This document shows positions 22,808 to 34,199 of a stretch of 64,000 nt of DNA, one piece after another (within the stretch, counting starts at the first letter, position 1; each line of letters starts with the position of its first letter). The translations under genes and the position numbers were made by a program. Below the pieces are notes generated by a model. It had not been told where the DNA came from, did no database searches, and saw only the letters and a program-made list of their open reading frames with translations. This stretch comes from Ctena decussata (lineage: Eukaryota; Mollusca; Bivalvia; Lucinida; Lucinidae). Location: positions 36,704,866 through 36,768,865 of the forward strand of contig OZ022499.1 in assembly GCA_963989385.1 (NCBI GenBank), read 5' to 3'.

Positions 22808-23387
22808 CTTCGTAGGGTGTCCAATTTTTCAGGATAAACACGGTTATCAAAGAATTTACTTTCTGGTCAAATGTTTTGCCCTGACTAGGCGTGCGAGACA
22901 TTAAAATACAAAACTAATCTGTATACAGACCAAGTGATGGACGTTTACCATTAAAGGAAAAAATCAACTGGAATTAAGTGGCCCTTATTGTCGCTTCGAA
23001 AGCTGGCACGCTAGTTTTAGCGTATCTGAATCAAATTCCGGATTGGTATACACATAATTATCCGAGTTTTTACTACCCTGTCTTTTCGTTGTCTTTTATG
23101 CATCTTGATTCGAGTCCAACGACCAAAACATGGAGCTTTGATGGACGACATCAAAATTAATTTGTCTGAATGTTAAAACTGACATACAAGAGACCAGCAT
23201 AGAACCCATTCAATGGATTTCCCCTCATCTCTTACAATGGGGTATAACAAAAATGTTCAAATGCATAAAACGTTTTTTGTTTTCACGGTTTGTTATGTTT
23301 ATACTTCTTGAACAATGTAGGGTTGATAGGATCGTTTTTATTTTATTTCATTTTATTTTTCTTATTTTATTTTTTATGTCGCCTTAT
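22808..23387. other. non-coding stretch
   Basis: No gene recognised; T-rich near the right end. Confidence 0.5.
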
Positions 23388-23416
23388 TTAAGAGAGCCTG
23401 CCACGAACCATGGAGC
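23388..23416 (+). repeat. 29-bp inverted repeat, left copy (partner 30035)
   Basis: The 29 bases beginning TTAAGAGAGCCTGCC are perfectly complementary to 30035-30063, about 6.6 kb away. The flanks do not match beyond this block. Confidence 0.9.
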
Positions 23417-23723
23417 ATTGAGTGGAAACTCGAAAATTTCATTTCCGATCAATACTTTGTCACTTTATTGGCCTTACCAATGTAAGTAAAATCCTAAAAG
23501 GATTTTAAATTTTTTGTTCAAATAGAGCCAGAAAATGGCAAAATCTGTTTCCATGGTGACATCCAAATATTTCGGGCTATAATAATACAGTTTTATGCCA
23601 AAATAGACCCTATTAATTTTATATATTGAATCGAGCAGTTCAATATAAGTGTTCTTCATATTATAAAGCATCTTCAGTATAATGTCAAAAACTTAAATTT
23701 GGTGGAAAACCTGAAAGAATTTG

Positions 23724-23737
23724 GTTGCTATGGTAAC
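23724..23737. promoter_or_regulatory. X-box-like palindrome
   Basis: GTTGCTATGGTAAC, matching the RFX consensus RYYNYYATRRNRAC. Repeat-borne, so host regulatory use is unproven. Confidence 0.45.
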
Positions 23738-24452
23738 GCAAATACTGATACCTTTAAAGTGAAGAGAAAACCTGAATTTTAGTATGCTAACATAACTGCT
23801 CATAAAATCAAAACCCAACCAGATAGAATCATATGGCCTATCAGATGGTTAAGTGGAATAATAGTCTGACAGAACCCAAAAATAAAATTGGCTAGCATTT
23901 CATAAACGTAAAAAAAAAATTGGTATCTGAAATTGTCGAATTTTCATGTTTTTCACTCAAAATAGCAGCTTTCCATCCAAGAAACTATAACATGAATCGA
24001 GCATTTGCAACTAAATCATTCTATGGAATATGATTTTTCAAAAGTTTTCAACTAAAATTTATCATTGGAAACTTGAAATGTCTTTGTAAAATTATCATAG
24101 CAACCAAATTTTTACCTAGCAACGAGGACATAAACACTGTATAAATGATACTAACTAGGCTAAAACTGACAATTATGATATTGCTTAACTTTTAATGGCT
24201 TAAACAGGGTAAGAACAGATAAAGGATATTCAAAATAATAAAATAGAACTATTATGATACTTTTCAATGCCCAAGTAGCCTCAGAAAAGAGGTTGCCAAG
24301 GCGATTTTCAACAGACTGGCAAAGGGAAAAACAAATCTTGGCATTTATAGCTGCCTTATTTGCAGATACAAAAGTATTTTGATATACAAATGCGTTTTGC
24401 AGTAGTCCTGTAACAAGCGTATCACTTTTGTCGGAGTCTCTCGAATTATTTG

Positions 24453-24466
24453 GTTGCCATGGCAAC
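24453..24466. promoter_or_regulatory. perfect X-box palindrome
   Basis: GTTGCCATGGCAAC is a perfectly symmetric X-box, the optimal RFX dimer site. It continues outward as TTTGGTTGCCATGGCAACCAAA, a longer palindrome. Confidence 0.5.
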
Positions 24467-24611
24467 CAAAATGCTCAATGTATCTCAATAATTCTAATAA
24501 AGATCAACTCCTCAGAAGCTTCAAGCAGGATAGCACTGAAACTCTGAAAGTTTTCATAGCAGTAGTGTCAACCAAAATACTGTTCAGTACTGCCTTTGCT
24601 CCAGCACTTTG

Positions 24612-24625
24612 GTTGCTATGGCAAC
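24612..24625. promoter_or_regulatory. X-box-like palindrome
   Basis: GTTGCTATGGCAAC in the first of two ~177-bp tandem units. Confidence 0.45.
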
Positions 24626-24789
24626 TTAAAAGTGTCCATTGAATTATGAGAAAAATACAAGTTGTCATTTATCAATATAAAAATGATTTCATTGCAGAGA
24701 TTTATCAACTTCTAATGCTTGCTGAACGTTCACAGCATTAGTCAAGACTAAAATAATACTTCTCATATAGCCTTTGCTCAACCACCTAG

Positions 24790-24803
24790 GTTGCTATGGC
24801 AAC
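24790..24803. promoter_or_regulatory. X-box-like palindrome
   Basis: GTTGCTATGGCAAC in the second ~177-bp tandem unit. Confidence 0.45.
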
Positions 24804-24831
24804 TTAAGACTGTCCATTAAATTATAATAAA

Positions 24832-25292
24832 AAAAAGGAAAATTTACATTATCACTCTCTCGCTGCAGCTAGTTTGTCAAATCTTTTTCATTTACAAAAA
24901 TGTTGCTTCAGTACCTATTAATGTCTTAGAAGTGGGCCCTATGGGGTCGGGCCGGGGATACAGCAGGGCTTAAGTGCCAGGGTTTCATCCCTGCAATTCT
25001 AGGTAGCTACTGAGCATTAAATTTCACAATTTAGGGGGAAACTTTGCTGCTTGCATTTAAAAGTAGACCACTTTTTGAAGGGCTTTATCATTAGGACTCA
25101 CCAAAGTTGTCCGTTTTGCAAAGATTGCAAAAAAAAAATCAGGAAGGTGAACCCATGCACCTAAAATTGATGTGCCCTGTCAGGCAATACAGGCAATGTT
25201 TATGATCTTGCATATTTATTTGGTCACAATGCTTTAATACTTTCATCGCCTATTGATGGTGGAGATGGTTGCACATAGACAGATGTTAGAAA
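24832..25292. other. non-coding stretch
   Basis: Nothing recognised. Confidence 0.5.
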
Positions 25293-25530
25293 TTATAATG
25301 GAGTGGAATGGAATGGGCTGACATTGATAAGCCTCCGCACTTCATTCCACTGATTTTTGGAATGACACTCTTACAGGAAAGAATTTGCTCCCTCAGAGAG
25401 AGCAAATTCTTTGTTGAAAGAGTACCATCTCAGGCTCTAGAAGCAAACTGTAACCAATGGAATGTAGATTATTGTGCCCATTCCATTCCAGGTTTTAAAC
25501 TATGTCATTCCAAACGGAAGCATCTCTGAC
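25293..25530 (-). mobile_element. foldback MITE with GGAATGGAATG ends, copy 1
   Basis: Perfect 14-bp inverted pair GGAATGGAATGGGC (25305-25318) and GCCCATTCCATTCC (25476-25489). A central hairpin pairs AGAATTTGCTCCCTC with GAG(A)GAGCAAATTCT. The right flank, read on the minus strand, shares CATAGTTTAAAACCT with the copy at 28.0 kb, so the full element extends past the 14-bp pair. Ends are approximate. Confidence 0.65.
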
Positions 25531-25832
25531 ACTTCCAACATTTTGATGCTAGTCTCAGGTGCTTATTTACTTTGTTCCTTAGATAAGTAGTAGCCCTCCC
25601 TTCATCCTGATATTACTGAAAAACTGTTGAAAAGAATGTAAAATCATAAGTTAGTCATCTGTCCACTGAATTTGGACCGAAAACAAGAGATGATATGGCG
25701 GTAAGTGCCATATTGGCACTCTAGAATACTGTTTCCGAATTCATGATAACTTGCAGTTAAGTAGCTACGATGCCCTTGTATATGAAGTAATATTGAGGGT
25801 TATCACAATTTTTTTTTTATAATGCCTGTTGT

Positions 25833-26019
25833 CCAGATAAGAGGAAGTATTTGGTGATAATTATGGACAATTTCTCTTAAATCTCATAGAGAACATATGT
25901 TGTGACCACTTATTAGAACTGCCTGTTTGAAACAGAACTAATCAGTGGTCACAACATAGGTTTTAGATGCAAAATAAGGAAAATTATCCCTGAATTATCC
26001 ATGTTACTCTTTTGTCTGG
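25833..26019. mobile_element. foldback MITE cluster, copy A
   Basis: The arms start CCAGATAAGAGG at the left and end TTTTGTCTGG at the right. They contain ACATATGTTGTGACCAC and its partner GTGGTCACAACATAGG. It belongs to a group of four related elements within 2 kb. The TGTTGTGA/TCACAACA block is also the palindrome inside the hAT-like MITEs at 8.4 and 36.5 kb. Confidence 0.7.
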
Positions 26020-26200
26020 AGCACTGCCACAGTTAAAGGGACACAATAAAATGCATTCATATTTTTATTTGTACAGCAATGAATCTTAGATAACAAGAAA
26101 ATGTAACAAGGTCAAAAAAAATTAGATTGCAAAGAAAGTGAAAATCTCTCAGCCATATACTTTAGAGTTCAATATGATATTAGACAGGATCCCCCTTCAG
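26020..26200. other. spacer between foldback copies
   Basis: No feature recognised. Confidence 0.45.
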
Positions 26201-26390
26201 AGCTCCAGTAAAGATGAGTGAGGTATTGAAGATAATTCTGAGACTAATATTCATCAGTGAAAACATATTGTGACCCTTCATTAGCACTTTGTTGGTGAGA
26301 TGGTTCTAATGAGGGGTCACAACATATGTTTTATGGAGAAATATGGAAAACTGTCCCTAAATTATCCCTGTTGCCCCTCTTATATGGAGC
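26201..26390. mobile_element. foldback MITE cluster, copy B
   Basis: The left arm starts AGCTCCAG and the right arm ends TATATGGAGC. Internal pair AACATATTGTGACCC and GGGGTCACAACATATGTT, with TTCTAATGAG near the centre. The right arm matches the right arm of copy A. Confidence 0.7.
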
Positions 26391-27090
26391 AATACCCCTT
26401 CCAAGTACTTGTGAACGTTTGCTCATGTGGTATATTGAAAGAGATTCCATTTTCAGTAAATCCTTCTGTGAATTGGAGATTTGTATTTGTTCACTTGGGA
26501 ATGATTCTAGTCCATGCAGCGCTGGACCCAAATTATTTCAGAAACAAATTAGGTTTCTACTTTAGTGAACATTGAAACTTGTTTCTAGGTAATTCTGGCC
26601 CAGAGCTGGGCTAGGAATAATTCCCATTTTCTTCCATGAGCTAGTACTGAGCTGTCACTTAACTATCAGAATCACATGAAGAGGGAACCCGTCTGTCAGG
26701 AGATACTGACATCACATTCATGGTTCATGAAAAACTGCACATGTCTATCATTATCTACCAGCTTGTCTATCATTATCTACTTGCCACTGAATAAAACCTG
26801 GAAACATGTAAATGTGTTCCAATGAGCTACAAAATTCGAATATCAAATATCCATAGCTGAACGTAGGAGCTGGGTGGGTATCATTCCTTGGTAGACTGGT
26901 ATTACCGGAAACTGTGACCTAATGTTTGTGAGGTAATTCATTCACGACCTTTAAGTTTGATACTTCCACCATTCACTGGGTCAATGTAACATGAGATCTC
27001 AGCGGCACACTCATTAAACTCTGCTCTGTACTTGGGAAATAAACATGGCTGCTGAAAACACAAATAAACATTCCTATATATATACGGCCA
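26391..27090. other. non-coding stretch
   Basis: No gene recognised; the overlapping open frames here lie partly in the foldback arms. Confidence 0.45.
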
Positions 27091-27200
27091 AGAGCTCCAG
27101 ATAAGGTAGAGTATTAAGGATAATTCAGGGAGAATTTTTTTTTTATTTCTCATCCAAAACATTATGTTGTGACCCTAATTACAGCTGTCTCGACAATACG
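27091..27200. mobile_element. foldback MITE cluster, copy C (half)
   Basis: Only the left arm is preserved: AGAGCTCCAGATAAGG, a GATAATTCAGGGA block and CATTATGTTGTGACCC. The matching right arm is missing, which indicates a truncated copy. Confidence 0.6.
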
Positions 27201-27644
27201 ATTCTACAGTAACTTTTTCAATGGCAAACTGTCATTTTTGCACATTATACAGTATTGAAACTCACACTTTGTCAGGTATATAATATCAGCTCCCTTGAGT
27301 TGTGAACAAAGAGAATTTAATTACTGACTTCACCACTAAAAATTTTGATATTTAACTCATTCTTGTTAGCTTCGAATGTACCATAAAAAATCTAAATATC
27401 AGGACAGATAGGTCTGAGATCAGACTTGGTATCGAAAATGTTTGCCATTCCATCTGCGTCTTTTGGACACATTTTTACATTGTAAAATCTAAACTGCTCC
27501 ATTCTTAGGACAGTTAATGGTGCCTATGTTTGTGTTCCAATTTTGACGGTGATGAGTCAAACAACTGCTTGCAGGGTGGCAAACTGTAAAATGGTCCTGT
27601 CCCAAGTTCAGGTTGTATCAGGCAAATGCACAGACAAGGTGAGT

Positions 27645-27830
27645 ATTTTATGATAATTGCAATAATTTACCTTCTTTCTCCATAAATGTAGTGACCCCCC
27701 CCCCCCCCCCCCACCTCACCCCCAATAAAACTGTCTTACTGCAGTTCTATTGAGGGGTCCCAACCTTTGTTTTTATAAATAACTTCCTTGGAATCATCTT
27801 CAGATACTCATCTTATCTGTGCCTCTGTAT
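27645..27830. mobile_element. foldback MITE cluster, copy D, with poly-C
   Basis: Degenerate arms flank TAGTGACCC and GAGGGGTCCCAACC. The left arm contains a run of 18 C (27695-27712) exactly where sibling copies have CCC, so the homopolymer looks like an expansion of a short C run in the element. Confidence 0.55.
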
Positions 27831-28003
27831 AATACGGGTATTTTGAGATGTTGAGCAAACCAAATTTAATTAAAACGCTACCAACCTGCCATCTGGTGTC
27901 TCTGGACCACTTTGAGATGTTTCACAGTCATTTCCAGTATATAAGCTTTCTCCAACATTTTATATATACAATAATATGGATTCTGAAGAATTTCGGATCC
28001 TGG

Positions 28004-28250
28004 GCATAGTTTAAAACCTAGAAGGGACTGGAATGGAATGAGATAATTAGTGGCTATAATTTGCTCCCAGAGCCTAGGAGTGTGGTCTTACAGGAAAGAA
28101 TTTGCTCCCTCAGAGGGGAGGCAAATTCTTTCCTGAAAGAGAGCCATCCAAAATCAATGCAATGGAATAGCTAGACTGTCCCTAGAGGGAGCAAATTATT
28201 TTCTGTAAGGAAGCCAAACAAAGTCAATGGAATGCAATGGAGTAGACTGT
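28004..28250 (+). mobile_element. foldback MITE with GGAATGGAATG ends, copy 2
   Basis: Begins with CATAGTTTAAAACCT and GGAATGGAATGAG and contains TTACAGGAAAGAATTTGCTC with GGAGGCAAATTCTTTCCTG, plus a second GGGAGCAAATTATTTTCTGT arm. It is the opposite-orientation sibling of 25293-25530 and carries one extra hairpin arm. Confidence 0.62.
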
Positions 28251-28528
28251 CTGGGTCAGGCCACTGTCAGTTTCAGTCCATGCTTTAAGTCATGCCTAAA
28301 ATCTGATATTCTTCATAATTAAAATTCTGATCTGATAATACTTACATCTTTCTTCATAGCTTGCATGAAGAACCAGGGTCCTCAACGGTTGAGGCTCAAC
28401 CGGCCAAGACATTGTTGATCTGATCTTTGTTGGTGTCGTTTCTCCATCAGTGGCTTGTTGCTCTGCAATGATAATCACATGGCAGTGATTATAATAACAT
28501 AAATTGTTGTTTCTACTGAATGATAAAT
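28251..28528. other. non-coding stretch
   Basis: No feature recognised. Confidence 0.45.
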
Positions 28529-28760
28529 CCTCAGTTGCTCAGTGGGTAAAGTACTGGCCTGCTGAGCTAGCGGTCAGGGTTTGAATCTATTGCAGCCGAA
28601 ATTAGTTTAACTGTAAACAGGGTTCTAATCATTCCATTGCACACACCCTTTCATCATTATCACTCTTTCATCAGCTTAATATGACTGAAGTACCGTATCA
28701 GAATTGTTTACTGGTGATACGTCCAAGGACAATCATTCACCGTATGAAGGGTCATAAAAT
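28529..28760 (+). mobile_element. tRNA-derived SINE-like sequence
   Basis: The 28529-28600 head has an RNA polymerase III box A-like TTGCTCAGTGG (28535-28545) and box B-like GGTTTGAATCT (28578-28588) at normal spacing. An anticodon-arm-like stem CTGGC/GCTAG lies between them. The first base of box A and one base of box B are off consensus, so it is probably a SINE head and not a working tRNA gene. The body downstream is unclassified and its 3' end is not defined. Confidence 0.5.
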
Positions 28761-29913
28761 TCAGAGACCGTATAGCAATGCAAGTCTCCTTTAAACTTCT
28801 GGCAATGAAATAACTGAATTAATACCATATTCAAAAGTTGCAGTTTTATTTACAAAGTGAAAACAAAATATCAGTGGTTACAAACAGTACAAGCAATTCA
28901 GTTTGGCATACACTCTCTTTATTAGTAGAAACAACAACTGGTGGCCAGCTACATTTTGCAATTCAATTCAAATCTGCAGACTATAGTTTTACTAAATTTG
29001 GGGGCAGAGCTCAATTATTTTGTTTTACTCATTTTTCTTGCAAGAGTATTTTCATTCCCTTTTTGGGCCAATTTATTTTGGTCCCTCCTCCTCCCCCCCC
29101 CCCCCTCCCCCCCCTCTATACACACACACCACCAAGATCAAATAACAAATGGATGGCGACCCCTAAAATACAAATAATTGACTTAAATCTTAGTTCCCTT
29201 TCCCTCAATGTTCCATTTAAGTAAATAACATGTATGGATATTGACTATGCAGCAATTAATGAACTTAGGTACCTGACGAACTGACGTTCACTTCTTATCT
29301 GACTCAGTACTATCTCTAGAAAAATAGGTAAACAACCTGTACCTTTTAGACAGACCGCCGTAAAATAGACCTAATGGGTGTATTTGAAGGAGTCATCGCA
29401 AACTGTGTCCTCATAGATGGTATTTTTTAATTTCAATTTCTTCTCAATGTATTGTTGTTTCCCACCGCTGTTATTGGTTTCCAATTAGAGAGTTTTTCAA
29501 GGGAGGTAATTGAAATCTAGGAAATTTCGGATTCTACCTTCATATGACTACCTTGTAGGCAGGCTGTGTAAAAATGCTAGCCAATTTTATTGCAGATTTA
29601 AATATAATAATATTTTGTCATTCTTAATTTTCGGTCAGTATGTCATGAACCAGTTGGGTTTGACTACAGCAGAGGATTGATTTTACACACTATTACCATT
29701 TTTACCAAACACAAAATTGGTTTTCAGACGCAATAAATCTTATATACCTGTTGCAAATATGAGAACTTTTGTAGTATTACAATTCCTTGACCTCTTCCTT
29801 GGATGATAATCATAAAAGTTGATTGCATTAAATTATTGTGTACTTACCAGATAAATCAAACTGGACAAGGTGTCGATTTCTTGCTGTTTAACCAGTTAAA
29901 AACTTTGGCAGCC
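28761..29913. other. non-coding stretch with C-rich tract
   Basis: Contains a C-rich run (29090-29115) followed by a short CA repeat. The open frames across it are artefacts of low complexity. Confidence 0.5.
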
Positions 29914-29927
29914 GTTGCCATGGTAAC
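29914..29927. promoter_or_regulatory. X-box-like palindrome
   Basis: GTTGCCATGGTAAC, embedded in the longer near-palindrome CCGTTGCCATGGTAACGG. It lies about 110 bp left of the 29-bp inverted repeat at 30035; another X-box lies about 310 bp right of the partner repeat at 23388. Confidence 0.48.
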
Positions 29928-30034
29928 GGTAGAGATTTGGGCAGAAAAATTAAGGGGCCACACATGTCTCTATGAGGACAGTCTACTGCAGTAATATCAG
30001 AAAAATCCGTGATTTTGCACATTCCATTACCGAA

Positions 30035-30063
30035 GCTCCATGGTTCGTGGCAGGCTCTCTTAA
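30035..30063 (-). repeat. 29-bp inverted repeat, right copy (partner 23388)
   Basis: Perfect complement of 23388-23416. Begins GCTCCATGGTTCGTGG on the plus strand. Confidence 0.9.
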
Positions 30064-30810
30064 TGACAGTATTCTGCTGATTAGTAATGGTGAAGATTAC
30101 TCAGGAGTAAAGAGGTCGCGTCTTGTTTTTGGCATAAGCAGCTCTATATCAGTCTTTTTATTTAATATTCATTCAAAGAAATAGTATGTATACATCTGAA
30201 ACTCTAAAGAGAACTATTACACGGATCTCAATACATAGTTCCGAGCCACTCCCAGAATGTCACTCAAAGTCACCAGATAGTGTATAACTGGCGAATGCAA
30301 CGACAACTTAGCACGTGACATAGTCTCACAAACAAAATCGCACGCGTTAATGTCTCATATAGGCCAGTTAGTGGAAGGATGTTTGCCTATTTAAAGTAGG
30401 CGTGGTTTTCGGAACTCTCTATTGCAAAATTATTATTATTATTATTTTTATTTATTTTTTTTTTTTTTGAGAAACATGCTGCCTCTATTCGAATATATAA
30501 CAGACGGTAACAGTGGAACAAACAAAAAATACCCACAATAGAGCACAATGCAGTCAAGAATTCTAGTACTCATGAAGTTCAGCAGAGAGGCGGATACGAA
30601 ACTATTTTGTAGTCATGGACGAGACCACGATCAACCAAAGCGCGTAACCGACTGTTGATCCTGATGAAATATGCATTCTAGAAAACGAATTGCATTTTAC
30701 TCCTGCACCAAAAAGACATACATGTTATAACTAATAAGTAAAAGAAGACTTGCATACTTCACTAGAACACTAAGGCTTTTACTTTCATGTGTGCGCGATG
30801 ACGAGACAGA
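30064..30810. other. non-coding stretch
   Basis: Short ATT-rich and T-rich runs near 30.43-30.47 kb. Nothing else recognised. Confidence 0.5.
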
Positions 30811-31022
30811 TTGTTGTTGTTGTTGTTGTTGTGTTGTGTTGTGTTGTGTTTAACGTCCACGGTAAACAGCTAAGGTCATGCCGCGACTGTCAGTTAACCT
30901 AACCACACTATTCCTGGGCAGGCTCAGACCTCCGAGGCGGTTAACCAGTACTAAGTGCACTTACTTTCACCAGTAACTGACAACTGCCCTTCTTGAATCA
31001 GCGGAAGGAGAAATGAAAGTAA
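30811..31022 (-). mobile_element. head-truncated SINE body
   Basis: On the minus strand the body runs from about 31022 to a (CAA)n/(ACAAC)n tail at 30850-30811. It matches the body of the full SINE at 55.5-55.8 kb almost throughout, including the CTTCTTGAATCAGCGGAAGG block, CCACACTATTCCTGGGCAGG and TTTAACGTCC (given as plus strand). The tRNA-like head is absent, as expected for incomplete reverse transcription. Confidence 0.85.
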
Positions 31023-32635
31023 AGATTCCTTAGTTAAAATTAAAGTTGTTTTACACCAGCAATAGTGCTTCAGAGAAATGTATCACTAATCTAGAAAGCC
31101 TTACTAAATTCAGAAATCCTACATGCAAAGAAAACAGTAAACAACAACCAACAGAGTTTTAAAGATTATCAGAGGACAAAAACAAAGTCAAGAAGGAAAC
31201 AGATTAGGGCGGTTCTATTGTTCCTATGGACAGTGATCTGTATTAAACAAAATATCATGTTTCGTTAGACGATTATACTAAAGATTTTAAGAGACATGAA
31301 CGTTTCTTTTGCGGAAATTGAAATAACCTTTCTACATAACTTGACTGAATAAAGGCCAGCTATTAGTTTAAACTTTATAAATTAGATACATATAAATACA
31401 TTTCAGTGAACAAAAGGGATTCAGAAGAAAGTCATATTGGCATTTTGGATAGCAAAACGTACACAGCCAGGAATTTACAGATAACTTTTGAATGTATAGT
31501 CGTATGCAAAATAGCAAACTTTACAATTCAGTCACTCTAGTTAACGCCAGACCATAATGTAAAACCTGTCCTGCTGCTGTACTGTTTCGACACCTTTCAC
31601 AACGAGTGCAAAGCTACCCCGAGATACAATGGTTTGTCTGATACCCATCGATTCTGTTCGTGCTTCTTTGAAATGGAATCTTTCTCATGAGCGATAAAAA
31701 CTTAGTTGAAAAAAAAAATACGCTGACAATATGCATATGTGTAATACAAAAGTCTTCATTCTGAAGGAAAGAAACTTTCAATATAGACAATAACACATTC
31801 CACTATAAAAGGAAGTAATACAGCCAGAGGAAAAAGAAACAGTGGCTTGATGACTGGTTATTTATGAAAGAAACTGCACGGCAAAGCAGCAGCGAAATTT
31901 GGAGAGCAATTTAAAGGTTACTCCACCAACCATTGGTAAAGATCCTCAATAACTAATTTGTGCACTAGACGAAAGCAGAAGAAAATTTATTTGAACTGCG
32001 TCATATCATAATGACATAATGCAGCATTTTATGCTTGTTACGCATTTGGCTTTCAAAGGTAAGCTGCGTAATTTTGACAATTTTTATTTCGTATAGACGA
32101 TAGCTTTCTTATTTTTTAATGCTTTCTACAATGTATTTATTTGTTTTCTCTAAAATTCTAAAGAAAGAGAAAGCCCCCACCGAGTTTGCATGTTGTAAAT
32201 GATTAACGTTTCCTACAAATAATTTTGCAATACTTGTAGCATCCGTTATCGGGTCCATTGCTATGGATAGATAACCGGCTTTACTTTGCCACTTCTTACT
32301 TAATAACAACTTAACTTGTAAAAAAAAACATTCTGGATGGAGGTCACAGACTGATGATCTCGTTTCCGACTCGGCAGTTTAAATATTACTAGGCCAAATA
32401 AGTTAACATTAAAAGGACCTCTGACGGTTGTAATGTTAATTTGCTTATAAAAATAGTCAAAATTAAATTTTTGATATACCCAAGAATTTTTCTTGAAATT
32501 TGTCGTTCTCAACTTCCCCTAACTGGCTATGAATTTAATTTCTGATTTTTTAGTTCATAGACTTCAATTTTTGGTGGAAAATGCCAAACTTTATAATTAA
32601 ACGTAATGGAAACAGGAAAAGTGTTTTAAAGATAC
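31023..32635. other. non-coding stretch
   Basis: No gene or element end recognised. Confidence 0.5.
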
Positions 32636-32741
32636 TTCCCCCCCCCCCGTGCCTCAGCTAGCCACTTCGCATGTATGTGTATACTATCATAATACACATT
32701 ATATGTGAGTGGCTTGCTGAGGCACGGGGGGGGGGGGGAAA
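32636..32741. mobile_element. 106-bp hairpin with poly-C and poly-G arms
   Basis: Eleven C (32638-32648) followed by GTGCCTCAGC and GCCACTT are complementary to GAGTGGC, GCTGAGGCAC and thirteen G (32726-32738). The inner ATGTGTAT/AATACACAT continues the pairing. The homopolymer therefore sits in the stem of a foldback element and is mirrored on both sides, with slightly different lengths. Confidence 0.85.
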
Positions 32742-33931
32742 GATAGTCTACAGCTGAAAAACTGAAAAAGTGGGTGGGGTACTTACACCCTTAATATATG
32801 AAATAGTCTAAAGTCCTTGTTATTGAAAAGATATTGCTTAATATCAGTAGTAGTAGTGTGTATGTCAGTTTAAGCATAGTTATCAATTAAAATTTCGATA
32901 TATAAGAAAGCCACAAAAAAAGACTTATTTTCAGAGACTGAAAAATCCACGTACCCCTCTTGATAAAAACGGTTTAAGTTAGTCTACAGGCATGATAATT
33001 TTTTCAAAATCACCGTTAAAATGTCTTCACAGTACACATGTCTACATACTAATGCCAAATATTTCAACTTTTGCTGCCCGAGGAAGGTGCAATAATTTGT
33101 CGAAAAATAGGCAAATATGCATTGATACTGTCAGAGGTCCTTTCGAAAGTATTTGGATCCAAAAAATAAACTCTCTCTCTCTCGTTCTCTCTCACTCTCA
33201 CTCTCTCTCTCTCTTTGTTCTAAATAGCCTATAAGTAAAGAAAAGAAGAAAAACATTGTCATGCAATTACGAGGAGAGTTTGGTTATATTTTCTTATTCT
33301 GGAAGAAGAAAATAAGGGTGGTCGTATAACCATTATATGAACCAAGTTCAGCATTATGTCAGATTTATCAGAATTTAATTAAATTGCAATTCCTTTATCT
33401 TTCAGATCAGGATTCTTGACGACAGAAACGCAAGGACCGGTGGTAATCTTGCAGATAGAGGAGGAATATCACACTTGGACTTTATTGTATACTGGCTGTA
33501 TTGATGGATTATCACTGTCTTAATACCAGAGCCTGCACGCTTTGGCCATAATATGTATTAATATTTCTGGTTTCAGTTTTGATGGTGGAAGGTTCTTGTA
33601 ATACATAGTATCAGAGCTGTGTGCTTTGTTTCATAAAAAGCAAAAGATAGAGAAAAATGATGTTCCTCCATTACCACCTTAACCAATTTCTTGATAGTTC
33701 GAGATTTGCTTTGTCTATCCGCTTGGCACCAGTTCATTTAACTCGCATGTACAAAATGCAGGAGGCACTCACTGCGGCCTCTGCGTCGGCGTCCCATTTC
33801 GGGTTAAAGTTGTTGAGTAAAATTTTAATGTGATGAGCAAGGTTTTTTGGTTGGTCTACCCTTCTTGCTCACAATCTCTTTGCGAATATTTAGCGTGAAT
33901 GCAGCCTAAATATTCGAATAAACAATTACTG
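32742..33931. other. non-coding stretch with CT microsatellite
   Basis: An imperfect (CT)n run lies at about 33168-33219. No gene recognised. Confidence 0.5.
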
Positions 33932-34199
33932 ATTCCACTCTATTTAAATGGTTTCGGCCAAAAGCCTTCTTCAGTGAAACGTAACTTCGTAGAGAATTAA
34001 TTACATGTTAGCAGCTATTACGCTAGACAAACTGGAAACTACCAGTTTCCAGTTTGTCTAGCGTAATAGCTATATGTAATTCTCTACGAAATGATAGTTT
34101 CCAGTTTGTCTAGCGTAATTGCCGCTAACATGTAATTCTCTATGAAGTTCCGTTTTACTGACGAAGGCCTTTGGCCGAAATATTTAAACAGAGTGGAAT
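33932..34199. mobile_element. 268-bp foldback element
   Basis: ATTCCACTC at 33932 is complementary to GAGTGGAAT ending 34199. The arms of about 65 bp include TTTCGGCCAAAAGCC and GGCCTTTGGCCGAAA. The inner part contains CCAGTTTGTCTAGCGTAAT three times, once inverted, giving a secondary internal hairpin and duplication. No coding sequence. Confidence 0.8.

Larger units (their letters stand above)
23717..24831. repeat. diverged repeats carrying X-box-like palindromes
   Basis: Four full palindromes GTTGCYATGGYAAC occur at 23724, 24453, 24612 and 24790, with partial versions near 24.1 and 24.29 kb. The last two lie in clear tandem copies with period about 177 bp, sharing CCTTTGCTC before the palindrome and CTTAA(A/G) plus GTCCATT after it. 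The first two lie in more diverged surroundings. The segment is AT-rich and has no long coding frame. Confidence 0.7.
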
